Of a DNA stretch of 64,000 nt, positions 33,443 to 41,865 are shown piece after piece. The DNA lies in NCBI RefSeq assembly GCF_013131805.1, contig NZ_JABJRC010000005.1, forward strand, positions 1 through 64,000, written 5' to 3'. Positions within the stretch are counted from its first letter, which is position 1. Each line of letters starts with the position of its first letter. The notes under the pieces were generated by a model. That model was not told the origin of the DNA. It did no database searches and worked only from the letters and a program-made list of their open reading frames with translations. The DNA comes from Kribbella sandramycini. Lineage in GTDB: Bacteria > Actinomycetota > Actinomycetes > Propionibacteriales > Kribbellaceae. The position numbers and the translations under genes are program-made.

Positions 33443-36295
33443 TCAGCGCGAGCGGTCCTGCGGCCGTCCTGGCGCCGGTGCCCGGCGCGGGGCGGTGCTC
33501 GGATTCGTGGGACCGAGACCGCCTTGCGGGATGCCGATCATTCGCCGGAGGTGAGCCAGCTCGCCCGTCTCGGCGTGCTCGGCTTCGCCGCCCGGTTCGC
33601 TCACCACGCTGAGTACCGGTAGCGACAGTCCGTCGCGGACGCCGGCCTCGCGCCAGAGGCGATGGGCCTCGTCCAGTGACTTGTCGAACTGCTGCTGGAC
33701 GTGCGCTCGGGACTCGTCGGTGCCATGGGTTGCGTGATGATCCACTGCGTCGGCGGCGCGGGTCAGCTGCTCCAGGGCGATCAGGCGTTCGGGCAGGAGC
33801 GGCTTGCCGGCCGGCTCGGCGACCAGCCGGCGAACGGCCTGCTCGGCCCCGGCGCGCACCTGGTCGGTCGGTCCACCCACCACCCGCCGGCCTGCGGCCG
33901 GGTCCACGGTCCGCAGATCCGGGAACGGCAGCCGCCGACCGTTGCCGTCGGCAATCGATTCGTACAGCTTGATCGCGTGCTGGGTGTTGCGCTGAGCCTG
34001 GTCGAGCGCCCAGGAAGCCTCCCCGCGGGTCCGATCGATCTCGGCTGCCCAGTGCTCGACGCGGTGCAGCGCCTGCGTCCGCTGGGACCGGACGTCCTGG
34101 TCGTAGCGGGACTCCGGCTGCCCCGGAGGGACGTTGTCCAGCTCTGCGCGACGGACGGCGGCCCGGACGTGGTCGGCGTACAACGGCGAGCTCTCCGGCG
34201 GCGACAACGTCACCCGGACCGGTTCGGTCCGGCGGACGAACGCCTCGGCCTGCATCGTCAACTGGGTGCTCAGGTACCGCGAGAATGCCCGCTGCTCGTT
34301 GAGCTCAGCCTGATCGACGGCATGGACGCCCTTGTTGTCCTCGAGCGCCAGGTGGGTCTCGATCTCATGATTACGGAAGACGCGGCGCGCGATCGGGCCG
34401 GCGACCGTGGACCCGGCGCCACCCGCGACGGTCATCACGACAGCGAGGTCCGGAAGGTCGAGTACGAGATCGAGGCCGAGGGCGCCGGCTGTGCCGCCCA
34501 GGGTGCCGGCGGCCACCTGAGCGACGTAGGCCGTCTTCGGCGCCTGAGCCATCGGCCGTGGACCGGTCGGTCGCGAGGTGACCACGGGGAGGTGCTGACT
34601 CGCGGCGCCGACCGGCAGGCCGACCTGCTCCTCCAGGCTCTCGGTGAGGCTCCGGAACAGTTCGAGTCGTGGCTCCAGGGTCTCGGCGAGCGCTTCGGCC
34701 TGGGTCGCCTGCTTGTGCCGGAGGTACCACTGCCTGGAGGAGTAGCGGGCGTCCTCGTCCCGGCTGAGGAAGTGTTTGTCTCCGATCGCGCCGGTGATCG
34801 CGCCGAGCAGGCCGGGACCGGCGGCGTTGATCAGGCTCTCCGCCTGAACGCTGACATGGCGGGCCAGCGCGGTCGGGTCCACGTCGACAGCGGTCGGGGT
34901 ACCGCCGACGAAGATGCGGCGTGCCGAGCCCGAGACGTTCTCGATGAGCTGGGCCGAGAGGGCGACGGTGAACGGCGGGGCGCTGGGCAGGTCCTGCGGT
35001 GACGGCGGCATCGCAGGGGCCTGGCGGCCGGGCGGCCGGTCGTCCTCGGACGAAGGGGCGACATGCGCGTTTGCCGCGGTCGCGACCACCCGGTCGAGCC
35101 GGGCCTGCAGGTCGGTGAACTCGGCGGCGAGCTGGTTGACGTACAGCTGCGGGTCGGCGAGCCGGTGCCGTTCGGTGGCGTCGACCCGACTGAGCCGGAA
35201 CTCCATCTTCTTGGTGTCGACGAGTCGCTCGGCGAGCGACTTGGCCAGCGCCGAGGAGGCAATCACCATGGCGGTCGACCAGGCCGGTACGCCGAACGGC
35301 GTGAGCGCGCCGGCGACAGCGGCCGCGGCCAGGGTGGGTTTGAGGTGCCGGCGGAAGTAGTTGCCCCAGGTTGTCGTCCTGGGCAACTTGACGACGTCGG
35401 GCCGGACCGGTTCGGCGCCGTCGAGATTCCCGCGCAGGCCCGGGTAGTCGAACGCGCGCTGTTTCTCGTCCTCCTTGTACGCCGGTCGGCGGGCGTCGGT
35501 GCGCTGCCGGTCCAGCTTCCGCTCGGTGAGGGCGCCGGCGGCCGCGTTGGCGATCGTCGGAGCCGCGATGCCGAGACCGACCAACGGGTTGCCGGTGAAC
35601 GCCGCCGCGGCGACACCGACCGCCACCGCTGCGGTACCGGAACCGACGAGACTTTTCGCGACGTACCCCGCGGGACGGACGCGCTCGTCGAGTGGCTCCC
35701 GGCCGCTCCCCTTGCCGCGGTCCAGGATGGCGCGCTCTTCCTCGGTGAGGAGGGTGCGGAGCAGCTCGGCGTTGGGCTGCCCTTCGGCGACGCCCATGGT
35801 GAGAGCGAGCTTGCGGATCTCGGCGCGCATCGCGGCCCGGCGCGAGCGGCTGTCGAGCTGCTGCTCCATCCGGCCGCGCTGCCGCAGCTCGGCGCGGTTG
35901 CCGGCGTCGACCGGGATCTGTTCGGCGTCGAGATCGGGGACGGAGTGGGGGCCGAAGAGCCGGGCATCCTCCCGGTACCGCCGGCCGCCGCGGAGGCCGG
36001 CCGCCGACTCGGCCAGTGCCCTGGCGAGCGCGGGGGCGACCTCGTCGTTCGTCAGCTGGTCGGAGAGCGTGAGCTCAACCGTGTCCCCGTTGCTCGCATA
36101 GCTGGCAGTCACACCCGGATCGAGGGCGCCGACGCGCTTGACCAGCCGGAAGCGGTCGTTGGCACGGGTAGTGATCGCATACACGCCATTGCCCTCGTGC
36201 CGGACCGACGCGAGATCGGCGGCCAGCTCGTCAGGCCGGTCGAGGAGTCGGCCGGACTCCGCGCTCACCATCGCCCAACCAGGAAGCAACCCCAC
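33443..36295 (-). CDS. Large Ala/Gly-rich protein of unknown function
   Basis: 950 residues from the GTG at 36295, which has GGAGG just upstream; the frame is open to 36310. The first 90 residues (RLLDRPDELAADLASVRHEG, YAITTRANDRFRLV, LTLSDQLTNDEVAPALARAL) form a compact alpha/beta unit that I think also occurs within very large actinobacterial polymorphic-toxin-like proteins. Several short Ala/Gly-rich hydrophobic segments lie near residues 205-250, 325-350 and 595-640, and the rest is charged and helical. No catalytic motif is seen. An 18-bp perfect palindrome lies upstream. Confidence 0.6.
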   Translation of the reverse strand: MGLLPGWAMVSAESGRLLDRPDELAADLASVRHEGNGVYAITTRANDRFRLVKRVGALDPGVTASYASNGDTVELTLSDQLTNDEVAPALARALAESAAGLRGGRRYREDARLFGPHSVPDLDAEQIPVDAGNRAELRQRGRMEQQLDSRSRRAAMRAEIRKLALTMGVAEGQPNAELLRTLLTEEERAILDRGKGSGREPLDERVRPAGYVAKSLVGSGTAAVAVGVAAAAFTGNPLVGLGIAAPTIANAAAGALTERKLDRQRTDARRPAYKEDEKQRAFDYPGLRGNLDGAEPVRPDVVKLPRTTTWGNYFRRHLKPTLAAAAVAGALTPFGVPAWSTAMVIASSALAKSLAERLVDTKKMEFRLSRVDATERHRLADPQLYVNQLAAEFTDLQARLDRVVATAANAHVAPSSEDDRPPGRQAPAMPPSPQDLPSAPPFTVALSAQLIENVSGSARRIFVGGTPTAVDVDPTALARHVSVQAESLINAAGPGLLGAITGAIGDKHFLSRDEDARYSSRQWYLRHKQATQAEALAETLEPRLELFRSLTESLEEQVGLPVGAASQHLPVVTSRPTGPRPMAQAPKTAYVAQVAAGTLGGTAGALGLDLVLDLPDLAVVMTVAGGAGSTVAGPIARRVFRNHEIETHLALEDNKGVHAVDQAELNEQRAFSRYLSTQLTMQAEAFVRRTEPVRVTLSPPESSPLYADHVRAAVRRAELDNVPPGQPESRYDQDVRSQRTQALHRVEHWAAEIDRTRGEASWALDQAQRNTQHAIKLYESIADGNGRRLPFPDLRTVDPAAGRRVVGGPTDQVRAGAEQAVRRLVAEPAGKPLLPERLIALEQLTRAADAVDHHATHGTDESRAHVQQQFDKSLDEAHRLWREAGVRDGLSLPVLSVVSEPGGEAEHAETGELAHLRRMIGIPQGGLGPTNPSTAPRRAPAPGRPQDRSR

Positions 36296-36368
36296 GAATC
36301 CTCCACCCAACTCGACGTCGGCGCAGGCTAACCCACCGCGGGGAGCACCCCGTCCTGCCGAGCCAATC

Positions 36369-36386
36369 GTCTACATCGATGTAGAC
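36369..36386. promoter_or_regulatory. Perfect 18-bp palindrome (operator candidate)
   Basis: GTCTACATCGATGTAGAC is its own reverse complement. It lies 74 bases upstream of the 950-aa gene and 31 bases past the merR stop, where an operator for the former would be expected. The core TACATCGATGTA resembles BlaI/CopY-like sites only loosely. Confidence 0.5.
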
Positions 36387-36416
36387 ATCCCGCGCCGCAG
36401 CGGACCAGCACCGCGC

Positions 36417-36863
36417 CTACCGCGCGCCCGTGGCCGCCGTGGCGCCGGGGCCGTTGGCCAGGTCGGCGAACGGCAGCGGGCAGTGTGGCTTGTGCACGCA
36501 GGCGACGAGGTCGTCGCATCCGGCGGCGAGGGTGGAGCGCAGCGTCTCGGCGATCACCGTCAGATCGGCGATCTTGGCCTCTACGTCAGCCAGTTTCTCT
36601 CGTGCACGGCTCTGCAGGGTGGCCTCGTGGTGGTGGCGGCCTGCCGCGAGGAGGTCGGCGATCTCGTCCAGGGTGAAGCCGAGTCGTTGCGCGGCCTTGA
36701 TGACGCGGAGGAGGGTGACGGTTTCCGGCGGGTAGAGGCGATGGCCGCCGAGCGTGCGAGCGGGCTCGGCGAGGAGGCCGCGGCGTTCGTAGTACCGAAG
36801 GGTCTGGAGATTGACGCCGGCCGCGTCGGCGAGCTGGCCACTGCGCAGACCGCTCTCCGTCAT
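36417..36863 (-). CDS. MerR-family metal-responsive regulator
   Basis: 148 residues. The N-terminal winged helix (RSGQLADAAGVNLQTLRYYE and RRGLL) is typical MerR. A long dimerisation helix follows. Cysteines at CDDLVACVHKPHC (about residues 114-126) are placed like those of mercury or other soft-metal sensors. Its ATG overlaps the stop of the upstream gene (36860-36863), so it is the second gene of an operon and controls itself through the dyad at 37226-37242. Confidence 0.87.
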   Translation of the reverse strand: MTESGLRSGQLADAAGVNLQTLRYYERRGLLAEPARTLGGHRLYPPETVTLLRVIKAAQRLGFTLDEIADLLAAGRHHHEATLQSRAREKLADVEAKIADLTVIAETLRSTLAAGCDDLVACVHKPHCPLPFADLANGPGATAATGAR

Positions 36864-37210
36864 GTTGTCACCTCTGCGGCAGCAGCTGCTCGTGCGGCCA
36901 GACCGTCGAGTACGTCGACATGCTCGGTCGGCACAGTCACGTCGAGGAGTAGGCCATCGGAGGGCGTCGTGAGGTGGTCGAAGGTGAAGAAGGAGCAGCA
37001 GCTCGATTCCCGGGCCGTCAGATCCCGGGCCGTCGGTTCCGACGCGGCGGTCAGGTGTAGGCGGAGCGCGGTTGGGCTCAGTCTGTCGAGCGCGAGCAGG
37101 CCGGTTCGGAACAGCTCATCGAACTCGGCGAGCCGCAGCGGTCGCGCCGCCGTCGGCAACGTGCAGGCTTGCGGCGCCCAATCGAGATCGGCGGGAGGTT
37201 CTGAGGTCAT
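36860..37210 (-). CDS. Conserved hypothetical protein of a MerR operon (double-Cys motif)
   Basis: 116 residues from ATG 37210. Pieces seen: DWAPQACTLPTAARPLRLAE, LTARESSCCSFFTF, DVTVPTEHVDVLDGLAAR. The ESSCCSFF pair of adjacent cysteines suggests binding of a thiophilic metal or metalloid. Families like this are found beside MerR regulators in actinobacteria and are sometimes annotated as arsenate reductases without support. The transcript is almost leaderless, given the promoter position. Function unknown. Confidence 0.7.
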   Translation of the reverse strand: MTSEPPADLDWAPQACTLPTAARPLRLAEFDELFRTGLLALDRLSPTALRLHLTAASEPTARDLTARESSCCSFFTFDHLTTPSDGLLLDVTVPTEHVDVLDGLAARAAAAAEVTT

Positions 37211-37217
37211 GTCTCGA

Positions 37218-37248
37218 CGGTAAACCCGTACCTGAGTACCGGATGCAA
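37218..37248 (-). promoter_or_regulatory. MerR-type promoter with operator between -35 and -10
   Basis: On the minus strand TTGCAT (37243-37248) and TTACCG (37218-37223) are separated by 19 bases holding the dyad CCGGTACTCAGGTACGG. The over-long spacer with a central dyad is the hallmark of MerR-activated promoters. The ATG at 37210 lies about seven bases past the -10. Confidence 0.7.
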
Positions 37249-37400
37249 CATTACTCTTGGCGATTTTTGGTGACACAGAGCTCTGGGTTCGGTAACCTTT
37301 TCGTGATCTTTCGATGTAGCTGACTGCGAAACGGGGCCAGGAAGCGCATGACCATCACGTGTGAGGCAGTACTCGGTGACCGCTCGTCCGAGCGACAGCG

Positions 37401-37991
37401 GTGAACGCCGGTGAAGTAGAGCAGCTGGTCGAGCAGGCGCAAGGCGGGGACGTCGATGCCTTCGCTCAGCTCTACGACCAGCACGTCACCACGATCTTCC
37501 GCTACGCCTACGGCAAGACGTCGTCGCGCGCCCTGGCGGAGGATCTGACCAGCGAGACCTTCGTACGGGCGTTCCGATCGATCACCCGCAGGCCGGAGCG
37601 CAGCCTGGACTTCATCGCCTGGCTGATCACCATCGCGCGCAACGTCGTCATCGACCACCACCGCTCGGCGTGGAGCCGGCTCGCCGTCGTCACCGACGAC
37701 TTCGACCCTCAGGTAGACCAGGCAGCCGGGCCCGAGGAGGCCGCGATCGGCATTCTCGGCGCCGAGGCGCTCCGCGCAGCTCTCGACCGCCTGCCGGCCG
37801 ACCAGCGCGAATGCCTGCTCCTGCGCTTCTACGCCGGCCTCTCGATCACCGAGACCGCCCAAGCGATGGAGCGCACCGAAGGCGCCATCAAACAACTCCA
37901 ATGGCGCGCAACCAACAAACTCCGCGGACAGTCCGCCGCCCACGCAGCCTTCACCGACGAACCCCCGGAGCCACGGTCTGCGGCGCGCTGA
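37401..37991 (+). CDS. RNA polymerase sigma-70 family factor (ECF type)
   Basis: 196 residues from a GTG start. Region 2 is clear (FAQLYDQHVTTIFRYAYGK, LAEDLTSETFVRAFRSI, FIAWLITIARNVVIDHHR), as is region 4 (ALDRLPADQRECLLLRFYAG, LSITETAQAMERTEGAIKQL). It directs RNA polymerase to a specific promoter set, probably in response to an outside signal. No anti-sigma gene is adjacent; the next gene is an unrelated TetR regulator. Its targets are unknown. Confidence 0.92.
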   Translation: MNAGEVEQLVEQAQGGDVDAFAQLYDQHVTTIFRYAYGKTSSRALAEDLTSETFVRAFRSITRRPERSLDFIAWLITIARNVVIDHHRSAWSRLAVVTDDFDPQVDQAAGPEEAAIGILGAEALRAALDRLPADQRECLLLRFYAGLSITETAQAMERTEGAIKQLQWRATNKLRGQSAAHAAFTDEPPEPRSAAR

Positions 37992-38002
37992 GCCCTTCGC
38001 TG

Positions 38003-38015
38003 ACTAACCGGTCAG
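38003..38015. promoter_or_regulatory. TetR operator candidate, copy 1
   Basis: ACTAACCGGTCAG, 31 bases upstream of the tetR start. The identical 13-mer (reverse orientation) lies in front of the hydrolase gene at 39400-39412, and a close variant lies at 39934-39954. Confidence 0.65.
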
Positions 38016-38046
38016 CTACTACGCGTGCTTCACCTAGGATCAGGTC

Positions 38047-38619
38047 ATGGCCCGAAACTCCACCGCCACGCGCGCTCTGCTGCTGAAGGCGGCGACGGAC
38101 GAGTTCGCCCAGCACGGGATTGCCGGCGCTCGGGTGGATCGGATCGCCGCCGCGGCGGGGTACAACAAGAACATGCTGTACGTGCACTTCGGCAGCAAGG
38201 ACGCCTTGTTCGACATCGTCTTCGAGGCTGCAGTCGCGGAGATCGTCGACGCCGTGCCGTTCACGGCCGACGATCTGCCCGGTTATGCCGGGCGGTTGTT
38301 CGACTTCCACTTCTCGCATCCGCAGTTGATGCGGCTCGCGCGGTGGCACAGCCTCGAGCGCGGAGTCGCCAACGCGGATCTCGCGGCCATCGCAAAGGCC
38401 AACTCGGCCAAGTCGAAGGCGTTGGCGGCAGCTCAAGCAGCTGGTGCGGTGCGGGCAGAGCTACCGCCTGGCCTGCTGATCACGCTGGTCGTCTCGATGG
38501 CGACGGCCTGGTCCGAGGGCACACCCGAGCCGGTCACCACCGCCGGCCGCGCCGCGGTCACCGCCCGACGCAAGGCCGTCGTCCAGGCCGTCGAGCAGTT
38601 GACCACCTCAAGGAGCTGA
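38047..38619 (+). CDS. TetR-family transcriptional regulator
   Basis: 190 residues. The helix-turn-helix is clear (LLLKAATDEFAQHGIAGARV, DRIAAAAGYNKNMLYVHFGS, KDALFD). A C-terminal ligand domain of the TetR_C type follows (LFDFHFSHPQLMRLARWHSL). It most likely represses itself and the neighbouring hydrolase, NTF2-like, esterase and SDR genes through the ACTAACCGGTCAG-type sites. Its 3' end runs into the convergent hydrolase by 12 bases. Confidence 0.9.
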   Translation: MARNSTATRALLLKAATDEFAQHGIAGARVDRIAAAAGYNKNMLYVHFGSKDALFDIVFEAAVAEIVDAVPFTADDLPGYAGRLFDFHFSHPQLMRLARWHSLERGVANADLAAIAKANSAKSKALAAAQAAGAVRAELPPGLLITLVVSMATAWSEGTPEPVTTAGRAAVTARRKAVVQAVEQLTTSRS

Positions 38620-39375
38620 GCGAACCAGCCGGGCGATGGCGGCGGCCACGTCGAGCGCGGCCTCGTGCGCGAGGCCGTGGCTTCCTTCGAGAGTCAGCAG
38701 CTCGCTCCCGGGGATCGACTCGGCGATCAGCTGGGAGTGCGCCGGATCGACGAAGTTGTCCTGCCGCGCGGCGATGACCAGCGCCGGTACGGCGATCGTC
38801 GTCAAGTCGGATCGGACATCGATCGATCGCGCGAGCCGCAACTGCGCGAGCAGGCCTGGCTGCTGATCACCGCCCAACATCGTGATCATCTGCTGTAAAG
38901 CCTCGGCCGGAAGCGCCTCCGCGGTCGCGTCCGGCATTCCGAGGACGAGCAACAGCCGGCCGATCACCTCTGGCCCGCTGTCGATCAATCGCTCCCACAG
39001 CTCCAGACGCATCCGCAGACCGGCCCGCGGCGCGGCGTACCCGCACAACGTCGCCACTTGCCCGACATGTTGCGGGAAAAGCGCGGCGACCTTGAGCGCC
39101 AGCGGACCGCCGAGCGACGCCCCCGCGACCGCGAACCGGTCGAATCCGGCATCGAGCGCACAGCGGACGAGTTGGCCGGCGATGGTCGCGGCGTCCAGTT
39201 CGCCGTCCGGCAAGGGACTCGCCCCGGTTCCCGGAAGTTGTGGCATGACGAGCGTGTGATCCTTGGCGAGCAACTCGACCGTCGCTCCCCAGGTCTGCGC
39301 GGTCGTGCTGTTCGTCCCTCCGATCAACACCACGGGCGGGCCCGATCCGATCAGGTCCCAGCTGAGTTGCCGCAT
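38608..39375 (-). CDS. Alpha/beta hydrolase
   Basis: 255 residues from ATG 39375 (GAGG eight bases upstream; a GTG at 39387 is possible). The nucleophile elbow is GASLGG (Ser at about residue 89), the acid is probably Asp in ARQDNFVDP, and the His is in EGSHGLAHE. It probably hydrolyses a small ester or lactone in the cytoplasm. The start is preceded by a TetR-type operator, so it likely belongs to the neighbouring tetR regulon. Confidence 0.85.
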   Translation of the reverse strand: MRQLSWDLIGSGPPVVLIGGTNSTTAQTWGATVELLAKDHTLVMPQLPGTGASPLPDGELDAATIAGQLVRCALDAGFDRFAVAGASLGGPLALKVAALFPQHVGQVATLCGYAAPRAGLRMRLELWERLIDSGPEVIGRLLLVLGMPDATAEALPAEALQQMITMLGGDQQPGLLAQLRLARSIDVRSDLTTIAVPALVIAARQDNFVDPAHSQLIAESIPGSELLTLEGSHGLAHEAALDVAAAIARLVRSAP

Positions 39376-39395
39376 CCGCGTCCTCACCTCATGAA

Positions 39396-39416
39396 TTGAC
39401 TGACCGGTTAGTTATA
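39396..39416. promoter_or_regulatory. TetR operator candidate, copy 2
   Basis: CTGACCGGTTAGT (39400-39412) is the exact reverse complement of copy 1, within a longer imperfect dyad. It lies 21 bases upstream of the hydrolase ATG. Confidence 0.65.
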
Positions 39417-39463
39417 GAGAAGTTTCGGCCACCCTGTCAATCGGTTGCTGGTGGCAACCGGGA

Positions 39464-39916
39464 TCAGCGGCGCGTCATCAGGTCCAGAGCGCCACGCAGG
39501 CCGAGCCCGCGGAGCATCGCGACGACGTCCTCGACGAACCAGCCTTGGGCGATCTTGCCGTCGCGGACGACGTACACGCCGACACCGTTCCACGTCGCGG
39601 CACGGCTGGTGAAAGGGAGGACGCGCAACAGCCGGCCGGCCCGGCGCCCACTGTTGGTGAACTGCACCACGACGGTGTCGGCACGCCCGTAGACGCCGAG
39701 CACCGTCAGCCGGAGGCCGACCCAGCCACCGCCACTGCCCAGCATCTTGCGGAATGCCTCGATGCCGTGCTGCTCGCCCAGACTGCCGCCCGACCAGACC
39801 AGATCCTGATGCCACAGCTCGTCGATCAGCTCGACCCGGCCGCCGTTCACGACTTGCTCGATGAATCGCGTGACGACCTCGACCGCAACCGCGTGCGGCT
39901 CCTGCCCAGCACCCAT
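39464..39916 (-). CDS. NTF2-like (SnoaL-type) protein
   Basis: 150 residues. The pattern EVVTRFIEQVVNGGRVELID, then LWHQDLVW and later GVYVVRDGKIAQGWFVEDVV, is that of the SnoaL/NTF2 cone fold, which covers polyketide cyclases, dehydratases and isomerases. The exact reaction is unknown. Its promoter region holds the third operator, shared with the divergent esterase gene. Confidence 0.82.
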   Translation of the reverse strand: MGAGQEPHAVAVEVVTRFIEQVVNGGRVELIDELWHQDLVWSGGSLGEQHGIEAFRKMLGSGGGWVGLRLTVLGVYGRADTVVVQFTNSGRRAGRLLRVLPFTSRAATWNGVGVYVVRDGKIAQGWFVEDVVAMLRGLGLRGALDLMTRR

Positions 39917-39933
39917 CGCCGACCCTCCTCAAT

Positions 39934-39954
39934 TGATTAACCAGTTAGTTAGAC
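39934..39954. promoter_or_regulatory. TetR operator candidate, copy 3, between divergent genes
   Basis: TTGATTAACCAGTTAGTTAG at 39934-39953 matches copy 2 at most positions. It lies between the NTF2-like gene (minus) and the esterase/SDR pair (plus), so one site could control both directions. Confidence 0.6.
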
Positions 39955-40003
39955 TCTAGATTGGTTGCCGCCGCCCTTCAATCACAGCGAATCGAGGTCG
40001 CCG

Positions 40004-40945
40004 ATGAGCCCGCCAGCCATGCGTAGGGCCGACATCCGCCGGGCGCGGAGGTTCCAGCTCGTCTTCCCGATCCTGATGCGGCTGCTCTGGTCCAGCAGGC
40101 AACTGGAGTTCGCCACCCAACGCATCCGCCGGCCCGCCCGAGCGGTCATTCCTACTCGGCACGGCGAGATCCGGGCGCTCGTCTATTCGCCGCCCACCGC
40201 CGGCCCGGCACCCGTACATCTCCTCATCCACGGCGGCGCGTTCATCATCCGCGCGCCCTGGCAGGACGGCAGCATCGCCAGGTACCTGGCATCAGAACTC
40301 GGCGCGGTGGTCGTCGTCCCCGACTACGACACCGCGCCGGACGTCCGCTGGCCGATCGCCGAGGAGCAGAACTACGACGTCTACCGCTGGATCCTGGCCA
40401 ACGGAGAAACCCGAGGCTGGGACATCTCGCGGCTGACGATCGGCGGCGCCAGCGCCGGCAGCAAGTTCGCGATGGACGTCGTCGCCCAGGCGATCGAGGA
40501 CGGACTCCCGTTGCCCTTGGCACTCACCTCGGAGTTCGGCTGTGCCGACCTGTCCCGGCCCGACGAGACGCGCACCAGTCCGATCCCCAACCCGATCGTC
40601 TCGGCACAGCTGATCGGCCTGGCCCGGCGGACGTACTTCCTCGGCGCCGACCCGCACGACCCGAAGGTCTCGGTCGCGCTGCACCCGCGGCTGGCCGACT
40701 TCCCGCCGACCCTGATCATGACCGGCGAACACGACACGTTGCGCCACGAGATGGACGAGCTGGCCGGCAACCTCACCCGGCTCGGCGTCGACGTGACACA
40801 TCGCCAATTCGCCGGTGTCGATCACGGCTTCACCCACAACAAACCCGTCGCCGTCGCCCGCGAAGCCGTCTTCATGATCGGCGACCACCTCCGCCGCGCC
40901 TACGACCGGATCGATCCCGAACACCCCAGTCAGGAGAAACCGTGA
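40004..40945 (+). CDS. HSL-type alpha/beta hydrolase (esterase)
   Basis: 313 residues from ATG 40004, with GAGG six bases upstream. It has the HSL-family oxyanion motif HGGAF (about residues 75-79) and the nucleophile elbow GASAGS (Ser at about 149). The catalytic Asp is probably in TGEHDTL and the His in GVDHGFTH. It should hydrolyse short-chain esters. Its stop overlaps the SDR start (GTGA, 40942-40945), so the two are cotranscribed. Confidence 0.88.
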   Translation: MSPPAMRRADIRRARRFQLVFPILMRLLWSSRQLEFATQRIRRPARAVIPTRHGEIRALVYSPPTAGPAPVHLLIHGGAFIIRAPWQDGSIARYLASELGAVVVVPDYDTAPDVRWPIAEEQNYDVYRWILANGETRGWDISRLTIGGASAGSKFAMDVVAQAIEDGLPLPLALTSEFGCADLSRPDETRTSPIPNPIVSAQLIGLARRTYFLGADPHDPKVSVALHPRLADFPPTLIMTGEHDTLRHEMDELAGNLTRLGVDVTHRQFAGVDHGFTHNKPVAVAREAVFMIGDHLRRAYDRIDPEHPSQEKP

Positions 40946-41847
40946 CCAATCAGACCTGGAGCCCCGAGCGGATCGGCGACCTGACCGGGCGGACGGCGTA
41001 CATCACCGGCGGGAACAGCGGCATCGGCTGGGAGACCGCCCTCGTCCTGGCCCGGCACGGCGCCCGCGTCGTCCTCGCCGGTCGCAGCCGCGCGAAACTC
41101 GACGAAGCTGCCCACGGACTGCGCGCGGCCGTCCGGAACGCCGCCGTCGAGACCTCGCTCCTGGACCTCGGTTCGCTGGCCTCGATCCGGACCACGGCAG
41201 CCCACGTCGCCGCGACCGAAACCATCGACTGGCTCTTCAACAATGCCGGCGTCATGAACGTCCCCGACCGGCGGACGACGACCGACGGCTTCGAGCTCAC
41301 CTTCGGCACCAACCACCTCGGCCACTTCGCCCTCACCGCCGGCCTGCTCCCCGCCTTGCTGCGCGCGGAAGCGCCTCGGGTGATCACCGTCAGCGCAATC
41401 GCCGGCACCTGGCGCTCCGGGCGGCTGACCGACCTGCAGAGCACCCGGCGCTACAGCGCGATGGCGGCGTACGCGAAGTCGAAACGCGCCAATATCGTCT
41501 TCGCTCAGGAACTCGCCCGCCGCGGCTCCGGAACGAAGCTCACCTCGATCGCCGTCCACCCAGGCTCCGCGCTCACGAACCTGCAGCGGCACAGCACCGG
41601 CCCGATATCCCGCCTCGTCATCGCGCTGACCCGGCGCGCAGTGATGGGCACCCCCGAAGGCGCGGCCTGGCCGTCGCTGTACGCCGCGACCAGCCCCGAC
41701 GTCGTGAACGGCGGCTTCTACGGCCCGGCCGCGAACAATCAGACCGCCGGAACCCCCAAACCGGTCGCCCTCCCCAAGGACGCCGACGACGCCGGGCGAC
41801 TCTGGGAGGAGAGCGAACGGCTGACGGATACGAAGTACGACCTCTAG
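40942..41847 (+). CDS. Short-chain dehydrogenase/reductase
   Basis: 301 residues. The NAD(P) motif TGGNSGIG lies at about residues 17-24, NNAG at about 96-99, and the catalytic YAKSK at about 176-180. Size and C-terminus resemble the retinol-dehydrogenase-like group that acts on lipid-like alcohols or aldehydes; the substrate is unknown. It is translated together with the upstream esterase and probably belongs to the tetR regulon. Confidence 0.9.
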   Translation: MTNQTWSPERIGDLTGRTAYITGGNSGIGWETALVLARHGARVVLAGRSRAKLDEAAHGLRAAVRNAAVETSLLDLGSLASIRTTAAHVAATETIDWLFNNAGVMNVPDRRTTTDGFELTFGTNHLGHFALTAGLLPALLRAEAPRVITVSAIAGTWRSGRLTDLQSTRRYSAMAAYAKSKRANIVFAQELARRGSGTKLTSIAVHPGSALTNLQRHSTGPISRLVIALTRRAVMGTPEGAAWPSLYAATSPDVVNGGFYGPAANNQTAGTPKPVALPKDADDAGRLWEESERLTDTKYDL

Positions 41848-41865
41848 ATCGCGCTCTAGCTGCTG

